Assembly (NCBI RefSeq): GCF_039655775.1
Contig: NZ_JBBYXJ010000002.1
Span: forward strand, 1,116,001 to 1,180,000
Source: Iodidimonas sp. SYSU 1G8
GTDB taxonomy: Bacteria; Pseudomonadota; Alphaproteobacteria; SMXS01
Direction: 5' to 3'
DNA length: 64,000 nucleotides
Of the stretch, positions 14,401 to 22,628 are shown in pieces. Below the pieces are notes generated by a model. It was not told the origin of the DNA. It saw only the letters and a list, made by a program, of their open reading frames with translations, and ran no database searches. The translations under genes and the position numbers were made by a program. How positions within the stretch are numbered: position 1 is the first letter of the stretch; each line of letters starts with the position of its first letter.

Positions 14401-14923
14401 TGGCTTCGATCTGCCGCGGCTCAGCAACGAACTACTCGGCCTCAAGCGATATGGTGACTTCATCGACCTGGCCGACGCGGCGCTAAGCGGCGGTGAGACG
14501 GCATACACAAGAGCGGGCGGCAGCCTCAACATCCGCGAGGGCGTGGTCCGGACGGATGACCTGACGGCGGCCCTGGCCGCCGGCGAGGCCAAGGCAGCGG
14601 CGACAGTCGATCTTCCCGCCTGGACGGTGGATGCCGAATTGGCGCTGGGATTGACCGGGGCGGAACACGTCCGCACGCCCGGTGTCGGCATCCTGCTGAC
14701 CGGACCGATCGACGATCCACGTCAGAAAAACCGGCTAGGTGCGTTGGGTAAGCATGTCGGCAAAAAGCTGGCCGGGACGGTGCTGCGCGATGTTCTGGGG
14801 GACGAGGTCGATGATCCTGACGAAGATCCCGCCGAGCGGCGCGGCAAGACCAAACGTGTGCTCAACAAGCTGCTCGACAAGCTGGAGAAACGGGGCAGGA
14901 GCGACGATCCAAGCGGATACTGA
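11498..14923 (+). CDS. AsmA-family protein (large envelope/lipid-transport type)
   Basis: About 1141 aa from TTG 11498. GGAG at 11488-11491 supports this start; an in-frame ATG at 11426 lacks a ribosome site. One N-terminal membrane helix (about residues 7-25, WGSGAAAAIIVAGFAV) is followed by DWSDYRSVIEGQIEAATGREARI, the classic AsmA N-terminal pattern. A very long beta-rich periplasmic region follows, then an AsmA C-terminal domain with LNGTATLEAQHGVVRGFDLPRL. AsmA-like proteins are thought to be bridge-like phospholipid carriers between membranes; the role here is inferred. The gene is divergent from uvrD and ends 13 nt from the convergent RHH gene. Confidence 0.88.
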   Translation: MKRAWIWGSGAAAAIIVAGFAVPRMMDWSDYRSVIEGQIEAATGREARIGGTVHFALLPYPFFTVRDVRVANPEGATEADFITAESVDIDVALLPLLSGKMWPTDVTLHRPRIALEVLTDGGKSWVFSKADRARKRDRAGRRPLSVRDFRARDATIVYRPRRGEPLVLAGVNMALSAPSSSGPFEIKGNMRRGGERLEFKLATGTLGNAPAPFDLRLNAPGKTVLKYRGKASLGLAEPAIDGTLDLVSRDANALLVFLGGRERPGLGGVRLGVKGTVTGGGDAFTARGLQIALGDTSATGEAELRLGDDAHLDLRLDAQTIDLDAVLAADTDEAESEKTAALLPGTASARLRLNADTVLYRQQALRNIVLDARVGNGQLQVPALSAELPGRTSLTFKGGEDAGESLSGTLRLVAGDPRAFLAWAGLDLTDAPDDRLKTLTASADVSGDTGLIKLDNLLIKLDGTTIDGWIDHGLKTPVFVTADLQADRLDLDAYASRKDREQPFDWSRFAFLADWDADIRVGVTRLGVADAALNGAVAEIALKDGVMTVRRAGAQGADGGSLALEGTVTEFGRPPRWKLIGTLTAERLGDIVSLGHGNDARHGLMDSPVALALTSEGNAETATFSATGTAGGTDVSLSGERKTWNKETAELVTRLELKNGSWAAFARQAGLAWLAPLDGHDGPFSMKGTLTATGDVYKADLVAELAGGRLLLAGPFSLAENAGSYELTMTAQANDAARFLRAVGVAFRPDPGGAAGGFMAKGALKRDGKTLTVADLHLETGAASVNGRLSWDESGARPRVEASIEAGSIDIDQFLPPRDAGPDLVREPGGARWSDEPFAFEGLRGVDGRISVKAERIAYRRYAFDKPALDAVLDQGVLRVGKFDAGLFSGRLSASGSLDLRAAPAVNLDLAIEDASVGEALAAAADVDFATGRFAMKGRFAARGASERDMIATLNGTATLEAQHGVVRGFDLPRLSNELLGLKRYGDFIDLADAALSGGETAYTRAGGSLNIREGVVRTDDLTAALAAGEAKAAATVDLPAWTVDAELALGLTGAEHVRTPGVGILLTGPIDDPRQKNRLGALGKHVGKKLAGTVLRDVLGDEVDDPDEDPAERRGKTKRVLNKLLDKLEKRGRSDDPSGY

Positions 14924-14936
14924 CGGCCAAGCGTGA

Positions 14937-15152
14937 TCAGCTCGCGGTCTCGCGCAGACGTTCCACGAGCCACGTGCGGATGGCGCTGGAAAGATTCGCG
15001 GCGCGGCCTTCGTCGATGGATGTCACGAGGCCGCCGATGCTCTTGCCTTCACGTTCGGCCGCCTCGGTCAGCAGCGTCCAGAACACGGGTTCCAGCGACA
15101 CGCTGGTGCGGTGTCCCGCGATGGTAATGGATCGTTTGACTGGTCCGCTCAA
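14937..15152 (-). CDS. Ribbon-helix-helix domain protein (RHH_4-like)
   Basis: 71 aa. The sequence [23 protein letters not shown] gives a beta strand followed by a helix-rich segment with [12 protein letters not shown], the pattern of the small ribbon-helix-helix proteins widespread in alphaproteobacteria. It is a probable DNA-binding protein of unknown target, and no toxin gene adjoins it. Its start overlaps the fumC stop by 4 nt, so it is the last gene of an sspB-fumA-fumC-rhh run. The link to fumarase expression is only positional. Confidence 0.8.
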   Translation of the reverse strand: MSGPVKRSITIAGHRTSVSLEPVFWTLLTEAAEREGKSIGGLVTSIDEGRAANLSSAIRTWLVERLRETAS

Positions 15153-16555
15153 AGATCGTCCTCCGATGGTCCTAACATCCGTTCGGGCCGCACGGCGCGG
15201 TCGAATGTTTCCTCATCCACATAACGCAGGGCGAGGGCCGCTTGTTTCAGCGTCAGGCCATTCTTGTGGGCGTATTTGGCGATTTCCGTCGCCTTGTCAT
15301 AGCCGATCACCGGCGTGAGCGCGGTGACCAGCATCAGCGATTTGTCGACCAGTTCGGCAATCCGGCCCAAATTGGGCTCTATTCCGGACAGACAACGAGT
15401 CCGGAAGCTTTCGCAAGCATCGGCCAATAGTCTGACCGATTGCAGAACATTGTGAGCGATCACCGGCTTGAAGGCATTCAACTCGAAATGCCCTTGGGAA
15501 TCCGCGATGGTCACGGCGGTATGATTGCCCATTACCTGAACGCAGACCATGGTCAGCGCCTCGACCTGGGTCGGGTTGACCTTGCCCGGCATGATGGACG
15601 ATCCAGGCTCGTTCTCCGGCAGAGACAACTCGCCCAGTCCCGCCCGCGGGCCGGAGCCGAGCATGCGGATGTCGTTGCCGATCTTGAGCAGCGCCGCTGC
15701 CAAGGCGGTCAGCATGCCGGAGAGGGCGACGAAGCCATCATGGGCCGCGATTCCGGCGAACTTGTTCGGCGCGACGCGAAAGGGCAGGCCCGACAGCGCC
15801 GCGATCTCCTTCACGATCGCTTCATCGAAGCCGGGCGGCGCGTTGAGACCCGTTCCCACCGCCGTGCCGCCCTGCGGCAGATCGTGCAACTCGGGCAGGC
15901 ACGTCTTGATGCGGACCAGTGACGCCGCGATCTGCTGGGTATAGCCGGAGAATTCCTGCCCCAGGGTCAGCGGGGTCGCGTCCTGCGTATGCGTGCGGCC
16001 GATCTTGATGATGTTGGCCCAGGCGCGGCTCTTGGCGTCGAAGCTCGCCTCAAGGCGCTCCAGCGCGGGAACCAGCTTGTCGCTCAGCAGGCGGCAGACC
16101 GCCACATGCATGGCGGCCGGAAACGTGTCGTTCGACGACTGGGCGCGGTTGACGTGGTCGTTCGGGTGCACCAGCCGCTGCTGGCCGCGTTCGCCGCCCA
16201 ACAATTCGCTGGCCCGGTTCGCGATGACCTCGTTGGCGTTCATGTTGGTCTGGGTGCCGGAGCCGGTCTGCCAGACCACCAGCGGAAAATGATCGTCCAG
16301 ATCGCCCGCCGCCACTTCCGCCGCGGCGGCGGCGATGGCGACACCAAGTTCGGACTCGAGTCCGAAGCCGGTATTGACGATGGCGGCCGCCTGCTTGATC
16401 AGCCCGAGGGCGTGGATCAGGCCAGCCGGCATGCGCTCATGACCGATGGGAAAGTTCTCCAGCGACCGCTGGGTTTGCGCGCCCCAATAGCGGTCAGCCG
16501 GAACCTCGATGTCGCCGAAGCTGTCGCGTTCGATCCGTGTCCCGATGCCGCTCAC
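15149..16555 (-). CDS. fumC: Fumarate hydratase class II (FumC)
   Basis: Iron-independent TCA-cycle enzyme converting fumarate to L-malate. 468 aa from the GTG at 16555, which has AAGGAG about 5 nt upstream; a longer frame reaching 16663 is the shadow of fumA. The superfamily signature [11 protein letters not shown] is at 318-328, and [17 protein letters not shown] and [16 protein letters not shown] match the other conserved regions (S and H catalytic groups). It lies 40 nt after the iron-sulfur fumarase, an unusual direct pairing of the two isozymes. Confidence 0.96.
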   Translation of the reverse strand: MSGIGTRIERDSFGDIEVPADRYWGAQTQRSLENFPIGHERMPAGLIHALGLIKQAAAIVNTGFGLESELGVAIAAAAAEVAAGDLDDHFPLVVWQTGSGTQTNMNANEVIANRASELLGGERGQQRLVHPNDHVNRAQSSNDTFPAAMHVAVCRLLSDKLVPALERLEASFDAKSRAWANIIKIGRTHTQDATPLTLGQEFSGYTQQIAASLVRIKTCLPELHDLPQGGTAVGTGLNAPPGFDEAIVKEIAALSGLPFRVAPNKFAGIAAHDGFVALSGMLTALAAALLKIGNDIRMLGSGPRAGLGELSLPENEPGSSIMPGKVNPTQVEALTMVCVQVMGNHTAVTIADSQGHFELNAFKPVIAHNVLQSVRLLADACESFRTRCLSGIEPNLGRIAELVDKSLMLVTALTPVIGYDKATEIAKYAHKNGLTLKQAALALRYVDEETFDRAVRPERMLGPSEDDL

Positions 16556-16595
16556 TGTCACTCCTTGTGCGCGGCCTCGACGATGGCGCCGCGCG

Positions 16596-18206
16596 TCAGA
16601 TGTCTTCGAAGAAGTCGTTGCCCTTGTTGTCAACGACGATGAACGCCGGGAAGTTCTCCACATCGATCTTCCAGACGGCTTCCATGCCGAAATCCTCGAA
16701 GTCGAGAACCTCGACCTTGCGGATGTTGTTCTGCGCCAGGATCGCGGCCGGACCGCCGATGGAGCCCAGGTAGAAACCGCCGTTCTGGGCGCAGCTGGAC
16801 GTTACCTGCTTGCTGCGATTGCCCTTCGCCAGCATGACCATGCTACCACCAAGCGGCTGGAATTGGGGAACGTAGCTGTCCATGCGTCCGGCGGTGGTCG
16901 GGCCGAACGAGCCGCTCGCATAGCCGTCGGGCTTCTTCGCCGGGCCGGCGTAATAGACGATGTGGTCCTTCATGTATTGCGGCATGGGCTCGCCGGCCTC
17001 GATCTTTTTCAGGATCGCGGCATGGGCCAGATCGCGGGCGACGACGATGGAGCCTGTCAGCGACAGGCGCGTCTTGATCGGATACTGGTTCAGCGTCCGC
17101 AGAATTTCGGCCATGGGCTGGTTCAGGTCGATCTGCGCCACCTCGCCGTCCAGATCGCCTTCGCCCGGCTCGGGCAGATACTGGGCGGGATCTGTCTCCA
17201 GCTGTTCGAGATAGATGCCGCTGTCGGTGATCTTGCCTTTGGCTTGGCGGTCGGCGGAGCAGGATACGCCGATACCGATCGGCACGGACGCGCCGTGGCG
17301 GGGCAGGCGGATGACGCGCACGTCATGGCAGAAATACTTGCCACCGAACTGGGCGCCGATGCCGGTCTTGGCGGTCAGCGCATGGATCTTGGCTTCCATC
17401 TCGATGTCGCGGAACGCGTGGCCGCCCGGACCGCCTTCGGTTGGCAGGTTGTCCAGATCGCGCGCCGAGGCCAGCTTCACCGTCTTCAGCGTCATCTCGG
17501 CGGACAAGCCGCCGATCACCACCGCGAGGTGATAGGGCGGACAGGCCGAGGTCCCGAGCGTCTTGATCTTCTCGTCGATGAACGGCAGCAGCTTGTCCTC
17601 TCGCAGCAGGGTGGGCGTGCCCTGATAGAGGAAGGTCTTGTTGGCCGATCCGCCACCCTTGGCCATGAAGAGGAACTTGTAGGCGTCGCCGGGCGTCGCG
17701 TAGATGTCGATCTGCGCCGGCAAATTGGTCTTGGTGTTGACCTCCTCGAACATCTTGAGGGGCGCCATCTGCGAATAGCGCAGATTGGTGTTGGTGTAGG
17801 TGTCCAGCACGCCGCGCGACAGCGCTGCCTCGTCGTTCTCGCTGGTCCAGACATACTGGCCCTTCTTGCCGACAACGATGGCCGTGCCCGTGTCCTGGCA
17901 GCTGGGCAGCACCATGCCGGCCGCGACGTTGGCGTTCTTGAGCAGCTCAAGCGCCACGAAGCGATCGTTCGCCGATGCTTCCGGGTCGTCCAGGATCTTG
18001 CGCAGCTGGGCCAGATGTCCCGGACGCAGCAGATGCGCGATGTCGCGCATGGCGTCGCGCGCCAGCAGGGCGAGTCCGTCGCCATCCACGGTCAGGATCG
18101 ACTTGCCGCCGATCGTTTCACGGCCCACGAAGTCGCTGGTCAGCTTCTTGTAGGGCGTGGTGTCCTCGCCCAGCGGGAACATCTCTTGAAAGGCGAATGC
18201 GTTCAT
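16596..18206 (-). CDS. fumA: Fumarate hydratase class I (iron-sulfur, FumA/B type)
   Basis: [4Fe-4S] enzyme interconverting fumarate and malate. 536 aa in a single chain, close to the E. coli FumA length. The N-terminal catalytic domain has [11 protein letters not shown] (C103), and two more cluster cysteines are in SACPPYH and [19 protein letters not shown] is typical of the family, and the C-terminal swivelling domain carries [10 protein letters not shown] and [12 protein letters not shown]. It is followed at 40 nt by fumC and preceded at 68 nt by sspB. Class I enzymes are oxygen-sensitive, so the pair can cover iron-rich and oxidative or iron-poor states; that division of labour is inference. 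Confidence 0.95.
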   Translation of the reverse strand: MNAFAFQEMFPLGEDTTPYKKLTSDFVGRETIGGKSILTVDGDGLALLARDAMRDIAHLLRPGHLAQLRKILDDPEASANDRFVALELLKNANVAAGMVLPSCQDTGTAIVVGKKGQYVWTSENDEAALSRGVLDTYTNTNLRYSQMAPLKMFEEVNTKTNLPAQIDIYATPGDAYKFLFMAKGGGSANKTFLYQGTPTLLREDKLLPFIDEKIKTLGTSACPPYHLAVVIGGLSAEMTLKTVKLASARDLDNLPTEGGPGGHAFRDIEMEAKIHALTAKTGIGAQFGGKYFCHDVRVIRLPRHGASVPIGIGVSCSADRQAKGKITDSGIYLEQLETDPAQYLPEPGEGDLDGEVAQIDLNQPMAEILRTLNQYPIKTRLSLTGSIVVARDLAHAAILKKIEAGEPMPQYMKDHIVYYAGPAKKPDGYASGSFGPTTAGRMDSYVPQFQPLGGSMVMLAKGNRSKQVTSSCAQNGGFYLGSIGGPAAILAQNNIRKVEVLDFEDFGMEAVWKIDVENFPAFIVVDNKGNDFFEDI

Positions 18207-18274
18207 CGGGACCCTCGGTGTTTCGGGGCGCCAGCCGGCTGTCGTGTGACGCCGACTCGGCGGTCGGCGGCGGA

Positions 18275-18766
18275 TTATTGTTTGCGGAAGATATCCAGGG
18301 CAATCACGTTGTTGCCGCCGTCTTCGGCGGGCTGCCCTTCGGCTTTCGCGGGCTTCTCGGCGGGCGCCGGCGCTTCCGCCTCGGGTGCCGCCACCTCGCG
18401 GAACTGCAGGGCGAACTGCACGCTCGGGTCGAGGAAGCCGACCAGGGCATCGAACGGGACGGTCAATTTCTCGGCCTTGCCGTTGAAGCTCAGCTTCACC
18501 GAGAACATGTCCTCGGTCACCGTCAGGTCCCAGAACTGATTCTGGAGCACGATGGTCATGTCCTTGGGATGCAGCGCCCGGAGATATTCGGGGATGGCGA
18601 CGCGCGGATGCGTCGTGCTGAACGCCAGGTAAAAATGGTGGTTGCCGATCAGGCCGCCTTTGGCGGCGTCGGCCAGCAGGTCGCGTACCACGCCGATCAG
18701 CGCGGCGCGGATCAGCGCGTCATAATCGATGGACCCGCCATCGGATGTCTTTTGTCCGGAAGTCAT
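18275..18766 (-). CDS. sspB: SspB-like ClpXP adaptor (alphaproteobacterial type)
   Basis: Adaptor that tethers ssrA-tagged proteins to ClpX for degradation. 163 aa. The folded domain (about residues 12-125) includes [13 protein letters not shown], a variant of the SspB substrate-groove segment. A flexible Ala/Pro/Glu-rich linker follows, ending in [10 protein letters not shown], the ClpX-docking tail. Nearby ssrA (19895-20182) makes the tag this adaptor recognises, a functional neighbour 1.1 kb away. It is the first gene of the sspB-fumA-fumC-rhh run. Confidence 0.92.
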   Translation of the reverse strand: MTSGQKTSDGGSIDYDALIRAALIGVVRDLLADAAKGGLIGNHHFYLAFSTTHPRVAIPEYLRALHPKDMTIVLQNQFWDLTVTEDMFSVKLSFNGKAEKLTVPFDALVGFLDPSVQFALQFREVAAPEAEAPAPAEKPAKAEGQPAEDGGNNVIALDIFRKQ

Positions 18767-18801
18767 GGTGCCTCAGCCTAAACGCGCCGTCACAGGAGTC
18801 A

Positions 18802-18828
18802 ATTATGCGCCCCCGGGTTATACGTCAA
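18802..18828 (-). promoter_or_regulatory. Candidate sspB promoter
   Basis: On the minus strand TTGACG (18823-18828), a short 15-nt spacer and CATAAT (18802-18807) lie 36 nt before the sspB ATG. Both boxes match sigma70 five of six, but the spacer is short. Confidence 0.45.
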
Positions 18829-18854
18829 TTCTGCGCTTGCGCCGGAATTGTTTA

Positions 18855-18882
18855 TTGACGCAATCGTGTATCGATTTAAGAT
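18855..18882 (+). promoter_or_regulatory. arsR-CDF sigma70 promoter
   Basis: TTGACG (18855-18860), a 16-nt spacer and TAAGAT (18877-18882) form a good housekeeping promoter. The expected transcription start near 18889 falls inside the dyad operator at 18881-18900, so repressor binding would block it. Confidence 0.65.
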
Positions 18883-18900
18883 ATGAATATCTGTTCAAAT
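18881..18900. promoter_or_regulatory. ArsR/SmtB-type operator
   Basis: ATATGAATATCTGTTCAAAT contains inverted TGAA (18884-18887) and TTCA (18894-18897) separated by six bases within an A/T-rich imperfect dyad. This closely resembles the 12-2-12 operators of SmtB/ArsR metal sensors. It overlaps the -10 box and start site of the arsR-CDF promoter, consistent with autorepression relieved by metal. Confidence 0.65.
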
Positions 18901-18913
18901 GTACTGGTATGTA

Positions 18914-19234
18914 ATGCCCGATCGCGAACACCTCCTCCCTCAGGTGGCCGACACATTCAAGCTGATGGGTGATCCGTCACGCCTTGCCATTCTGATCCGC
19001 TGTCTTGATGGCGCCGTGGCCGTGGGCGAGATCGCCGAACGGCTCTCGCTTTCGCCATCGCTGGTCAGCCATCACCTTCGGCTGTTGCGCGCGGCGCGGC
19101 TCGTACGGGCTGAGCGACGCGGCAAACAGGTCTTCTATGAGGCAGAAGATCATCACATCCGCTGCATCGTCGCGGACATGATGGAACACGCGGCCGAGGA
19201 AGCGGGCCTCGATACGGACAGGAGCGCGGCATGA
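18914..19234 (+). CDS. ArsR/SmtB-family metal-responsive repressor
   Basis: Winged-helix regulator of 106 aa from ATG 18914. The upstream in-frame ATG at 18899 lies inside the operator, and neither start has a clear ribosome site, so translation may be nearly leaderless. The DNA-recognition helix is LSLSPSLVSHHLRLLRAARLV. No ArsR-type ELCVCDL cysteine motif is present; the C-terminal helix has HHIRCIVADMMEHAAEE, a His/Asp/Glu set like the alpha5 zinc site of SmtB/CzrA. With the downstream CDF exporter this suggests Zn/Cd/Co sensing. It overlaps the exporter by 4 nt (ATGA). Confidence 0.9.
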   Translation: MPDREHLLPQVADTFKLMGDPSRLAILIRCLDGAVAVGEIAERLSLSPSLVSHHLRLLRAARLVRAERRGKQVFYEAEDHHIRCIVADMMEHAAEEAGLDTDRSAA

Positions 19235-19881
19235 GCGGGTGTTGCGGCGGCCACGATCACCACGGACATTCGCACGACCATGACATGACCGGTGTCTACC
19301 GGAACATCCTGTGGATCGCCTTCGGCATCAACGCGGCCATGTTCGGCGTCGAGGCGATTGCCGGCGCGGTCGCCGGATCCGTGTCTTTGCAGGCCGATGC
19401 GCTCGATTTCCTGGCGGATGCCGCCAATTACCTGATCGCGCTTTTCGTGCTCAACCGCACCATTCAGTGGCGCGCGGGCGCGGCCCTCGTGAAGGGCGGC
19501 GCCATGGGCATGTTCGGACTCTACGTGCTCGGGTACTCGGTCTACACCGCGACGACGGGCGGTGTTCCCGAGGCGCCGATCATGGGTGTGGTCGGCGCCA
19601 TGGCGCTGGTGGCCAACGTGGCGACGGCGATCATGCTCTACCGGCACCGCAAGGGCGATTCGAACCGGCAGTCGGTCTGGCTGTGCAGCCGCAACGACGC
19701 CATCGCCAATGTGGCGGTGATCGGCGCGGCAGGCCTCGTCTACCTGACGCAGAGTCATTGGCCTGATCTGGCGGTGGGGTTCTTCATGGCGGCGCTCAGC
19801 CTGCACAGCGCCTGGCAGATCATTCGCCAAGCCCGAGGCGAGCTGCGCGAGGGTCGGGCACATGGTCACCCGGCGGAATAG
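19231..19881 (+). CDS. Cation diffusion facilitator family metal exporter, short form
   Basis: Inner-membrane metal/proton antiporter, 216 aa. The N-terminus is His-rich (GGHDHHGHSHDHD), a likely metal-loading tail. Predicted helices run from about residue 24 to 195. The paired metal-site acidic residues are in LQADALDFLADAANY and CSRNDAIANVAVI. The usual cytoplasmic C-terminal ferredoxin-like domain (about 90 aa) is missing; after the last helix only a short basic/His tail follows. It is translationally coupled to the ArsR gene, giving a two-gene metal-efflux operon. Substrate likely Zn or Cd/Co; not decided by sequence. Confidence 0.88.
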   Translation: MSGCCGGHDHHGHSHDHDMTGVYRNILWIAFGINAAMFGVEAIAGAVAGSVSLQADALDFLADAANYLIALFVLNRTIQWRAGAALVKGGAMGMFGLYVLGYSVYTATTGGVPEAPIMGVVGAMALVANVATAIMLYRHRKGDSNRQSVWLCSRNDAIANVAVIGAAGLVYLTQSHWPDLAVGFFMAALSLHSAWQIIRQARGELREGRAHGHPAE

Positions 19882-19894
19882 ACTAGCTGGAGAG

Positions 19895-20182
19895 TGAAGT
19901 GACGGGGCTTCTGTTGCCCGGTGCCCCGCCGAACCGCGCTTAAGCATGCTTATTAGGCAGCTACTGCGAATGCCTCATTATCGTTGGCATTTGTACAATC
20001 GGCCCGATAACGGCGGCTACCATACCGAGCGAAAGACAGGTCTTTACCACGCACGTCGATCCTATTTCGCCCCCATGAACCCAACCTCTCGGAGGGTGAA
20101 TGGTGGAGGCGCCGGGTACCGCCCCCGGGTCCGTAACGCTTATTCCACAAGCCGTTTATCGCCATAGTCGGGTTGCCCCGAC
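19895..20182 (-). ncRNA. ssrA: Two-piece (circularly permuted) tmRNA
   Basis: Rescues stalled ribosomes and adds a degradation tag. On the minus strand the acceptor piece comes first and ends in CGCCTCCACCA at 20101. A short intervening loop (about 20075-20100) follows. The coding piece then starts at 20074 with GGGGGCGAAATAGGATCGACG, the conserved tmRNA 5' pattern. GGGGGCG pairs with CGCCTCC (one G-U) to rebuild the acceptor stem, which shows the permuted order typical of alphaproteobacteria. The T-stem is CCGGG/CCCGG with loop GGCGGTA. The tag frame is at 19953-19988, and a C/G-rich hairpin (19903-19928) closes the 3' side. Exact mature ends are estimated. It lies between the CDF exporter and thyA. 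Confidence 0.95.
19953..19988 (-). other. tmRNA proteolysis-tag reading frame
   Basis: Within ssrA the minus-strand codons from 19988 read A-N-D-N-E-A-F-A-V-A-A followed by TAA. ANDN at the start and VAA at the end are hallmarks of alphaproteobacterial ssrA tags; the end is read by ClpX and the start by SspB. Confidence 0.95.
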
Positions 20183-20188
20183 AGACCC

Positions 20189-20216
20189 TATATAGGCCGT
20201 TCCCACCGATTGTTAA
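20189..20216 (-). promoter_or_regulatory. ssrA promoter
   Basis: On the minus strand TTAACA (20211-20216), a 16-nt spacer and TATATA (20189-20194) form a strong sigma70 promoter, with an expected start about 20182 just before the acceptor piece of the tmRNA. Confidence 0.75.
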
Positions 20217-20316
20217 AGAGGGGCGAACTGCGGTGGGACGCCGTCATTTGGGGGAGGTCTGTCATGACCGGACAGAATCGGGTTATAAAACGCCAGATGC
20301 GAACCCGGAGCAGCCC

Positions 20317-21111
20317 GTGAAACAGTATCTCGACCTCATGCGCCATGTCCGTGACCATGGCACCGTGAAGACGGACCGGACGGGCACGGGCACGAAAAGC
20401 GTGTTCGGCTATCAGATGCGCTTCGATCTGGCGGAGGGCTTTCCGCTCACCACCACCAAACGGCTGCACCTGAAGTCCATCGTGCACGAGTTGCTGTGGT
20501 TCCTCACGGGCGAAACCAATATCCGCTACCTGAAGGAAAACGGCGTCAGCATCTGGGACGAGTGGGCCGACCAGAACGGGGATCTTGGCCCGGTCTATGG
20601 GCATCAGTGGCGCAGTTGGCCCACGCCGGACGGTCGGCACATCGACCAGATCGCCAATGTCATCGAGCAGATCAAGCTGAAACCCGACAGCCGCCGCCAT
20701 ATCGTCAGCGCGTGGAACGTGGCCGAGGTGGACGAGATGGCGCTGCCGCCCTGTCACTGCCTGTTCCAGTTCTACGTGGCCGACGGCAAGCTGTCTTGCC
20801 AGCTCTACCAGCGCAGCGCCGATATTTTCCTCGGCGTGCCGTTCAACATCGCCTCCTATGCGCTGCTGACCGTCATGATGGCGCAGGTCTGCCGGCTGCA
20901 ACCCGGCGAGTTCATTCATACGTTCGGCGACGCGCACCTCTATCTCAACCATCTCGAGCAGGCCGACAAGCAGCTCCGACGCGAGCAATTGCCTCTTCCG
21001 ACGCTGCGGCTCAACCCGGCCATCACCGATCTGTTCGCCTTCACCTATGACGACATCGTCATCGAGAATTACCAGGCTCACGGCCACATTCCCGCGCCGG
21101 TGGCGGTATGA
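20317..21111 (+). CDS. thyA: Thymidylate synthase ThyA
   Basis: Makes dTMP from dUMP with methylene-tetrahydrofolate. 264 aa from GTG 20317, preceded by CGGAG with a 6-nt spacing. This gives the same length as E. coli ThyA and puts the catalytic Cys (LPPCHC) at position 146. A longer frame to 20173 would run into the ssrA promoter. Other motifs include the phosphate-binding RTGTGT near the N-terminus, [18 protein letters not shown] and HLYLNHLEQ. It overlaps folA by 4 nt, so methylene-THF consumption and DHF recycling are encoded together. Confidence 0.97.
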   Translation: MKQYLDLMRHVRDHGTVKTDRTGTGTKSVFGYQMRFDLAEGFPLTTTKRLHLKSIVHELLWFLTGETNIRYLKENGVSIWDEWADQNGDLGPVYGHQWRSWPTPDGRHIDQIANVIEQIKLKPDSRRHIVSAWNVAEVDEMALPPCHCLFQFYVADGKLSCQLYQRSADIFLGVPFNIASYALLTVMMAQVCRLQPGEFIHTFGDAHLYLNHLEQADKQLRREQLPLPTLRLNPAITDLFAFTYDDIVIENYQAHGHIPAPVAV

Positions 21112-21605
21112 CCGTCTCTCTGGTTGTCGCCATGGCCGCCAACCGTGTGATCGGCAAGGCCAACGGCATGCCGTGGCGCCTGCCCGGCGAGCAGAAATAT
21201 TTCAAGGCGGTCACCATGGGCAAACCCATGATCATGGGCCGCAAGACCTACCAATCCATCGGCCGTCCGCTTCGGGGCCGCGCCAACATCGTGGTGACGC
21301 GCACGGGTGAGGTGGATGCCGAGGGCATCACCGTGACCCATGATTTTCACGAGGCGTTGCTGCTTGCGCGGGTCATCGCCGAGGGGAACGAGACCGACGA
21401 GGTCATGGTGATCGGCGGCGGCAACATCTACGAACAGGCGCTGCCGCTGGCCGACCGGATCTACCTGACCGAGATTCACGCCGACTTCTACGGCGACACG
21501 TTCTTTCCGCCGCTGGGCGACCAGTGGCACGAGGTTTCGCGCCTGCCGGGCACGCCGCCCGAGGGCGGTCCCGCCTATGACTTCGTCGTGCTGGAGCGCG
21601 CCTGA
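21108..21605 (+). CDS. folA: Dihydrofolate reductase FolA
   Basis: NADPH-dependent reductase that regenerates tetrahydrofolate after ThyA. 165 aa. The N-terminal [28 protein letters not shown] contains the substrate-site region, [16 protein letters not shown] the NADPH site, and [15 protein letters not shown] the GG motif. Starts with ATG in a 4-nt overlap with thyA. Its 3' end overlaps the convergent glutathionyl-hydroquinone reductase gene by about 31 nt. Confidence 0.97.
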   Translation: MTVSLVVAMAANRVIGKANGMPWRLPGEQKYFKAVTMGKPMIMGRKTYQSIGRPLRGRANIVVTRTGEVDAEGITVTHDFHEALLLARVIAEGNETDEVMVIGGGNIYEQALPLADRIYLTEIHADFYGDTFFPPLGDQWHEVSRLPGTPPEGGPAYDFVVLERA

Positions 21606-22558
21606 GCGCCGATCCGGCCGCGCCCGTGCGGCGCGTCGAAATTGAGATCCGGGCCGATGGGCACGATGCCGGTCGGGTTCACCTTGGGATGACTCTCGTA
21701 ATAATGGTGCGCGATATGGTCGAAATGCACCGTCTCGCGGATTTCGGGGATCTGGTAGATCTCGCGGGTGTAGCCGAGCAGCGACGGGTAATCGACCAGG
21801 CGCCGGCGGTTGCACTTGAAGTGTCCGTGATAGGCCGTGTCGAAGCGGATCAGGGTCGGGAACAGCCGCAAATCGGCTTCCGTCAGCGCGTCGCCGCAGA
21901 GATAGCGCTGCCGCGATAGCCTGTCTTCCAGCTCGTCCAGCATCTCGAAGACGCCGGCGACGGCTTCGTCATAGGCGTCCTGGCTGGTGGCGAAACCGGA
22001 CTTGTAGACGCCGTTGTTAAGGCTGTCGTAGATCCGGGCCGAGATCCCGTCGATCTCGGGCCGCAGCGGCTCGGGGTAATAATCGTCCGGCGCCGCGCCG
22101 ATTCCGTCGAAGGCGCTGCCCAGCATGCGCAGGATGTCGGCCGACTCGTTGTTGACGATGCAGTTCTGTTGCGTGTCCCACAGCACGGGCGTCGTGGCCC
22201 TGCCCTTGTAGTCGGCCGAATCCGCCCGGTAGACGTCCATCAGGTGGCGGGCGTTCAGCAGCGGGTCGGCGATGACCCCGGGTCCGGCATCGAAGCTCCA
22301 GCCCTCGGGCCCCATGTACCAGTTCACCACCGAGATCGGAATCATGTCCTTGATCCGTTTCAGGGCGCGGATGATCAGCGTGCGGTGTGCCCAGGGGCAC
22401 GCATAGGCCACGTAAAGATGATAGCGGCCGGCTTCGGCCTTGAAACCGCCCTTGCCGGTGGGTCCTGCGGCGCCATCGGCCGTGATCCAGTGACGAAAGG
22501 TGGAGTCCTCGCGTTCGAAGCGTCCGCTCTTGCCTGTCCGGTTGTCCTGCTTGGCCAT
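21575..22558 (-). CDS. Glutathionyl-hydroquinone reductase (Xi-class glutathione transferase)
   Basis: Removes glutathione from glutathionyl-hydroquinones. 327 aa from ATG 22558 (GGGAG about 7 nt upstream); a longer frame to 22870 is the shadow of the mrp gene. The thioredoxin-fold catalytic motif is CPWAHRTLI, with the Xi-class segments VNWYMGPEGWSF, YKGRATTPVLWD and NNESADILRML. The all-alpha C-terminal domain has LCGDALTEADLRLFPTLIRFD, typical of YqjG/ECM4. It converges on folA. Useful in quinone detoxification during aromatic degradation, an inference from the catabolic genes elsewhere in the window. Confidence 0.93.
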   Translation of the reverse strand: MAKQDNRTGKSGRFEREDSTFRHWITADGAAGPTGKGGFKAEAGRYHLYVAYACPWAHRTLIIRALKRIKDMIPISVVNWYMGPEGWSFDAGPGVIADPLLNARHLMDVYRADSADYKGRATTPVLWDTQQNCIVNNESADILRMLGSAFDGIGAAPDDYYPEPLRPEIDGISARIYDSLNNGVYKSGFATSQDAYDEAVAGVFEMLDELEDRLSRQRYLCGDALTEADLRLFPTLIRFDTAYHGHFKCNRRRLVDYPSLLGYTREIYQIPEIRETVHFDHIAHHYYESHPKVNPTGIVPIGPDLNFDAPHGRGRIGAQARSSTTKS

Positions 22559-22628
22559 GATCTGCTCCCATTGCTGAGAGGAGAACGGGATGAGTCGGCG
22601 GGTGTTCCGTTTTCGCCGCTGGCCAGCG

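Noticed and set aside
14937-15152. RHH protein as an antitoxin of a toxin-antitoxin pair
   Set aside because: No toxin-like gene (RelE, PIN or similar) adjoins; neighbours are fumC and an AsmA gene.
16556-16663. N-terminal extension of fumC (36 codons)
   Set aside because: It reads through the fumA stop region with an Arg/Ser-rich sequence, while GTG 16555 has a clear ribosome site.
16509-18539. 676-codon plus-strand frame over both fumarases and part of sspB
   Set aside because: Antisense shadow spanning three real genes; no domain.
20173-20316. N-terminal extension of thyA (48 codons)
   Set aside because: The region contains the ssrA promoter and the extension has no family similarity; GTG 20317 matches E. 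coli ThyA length.
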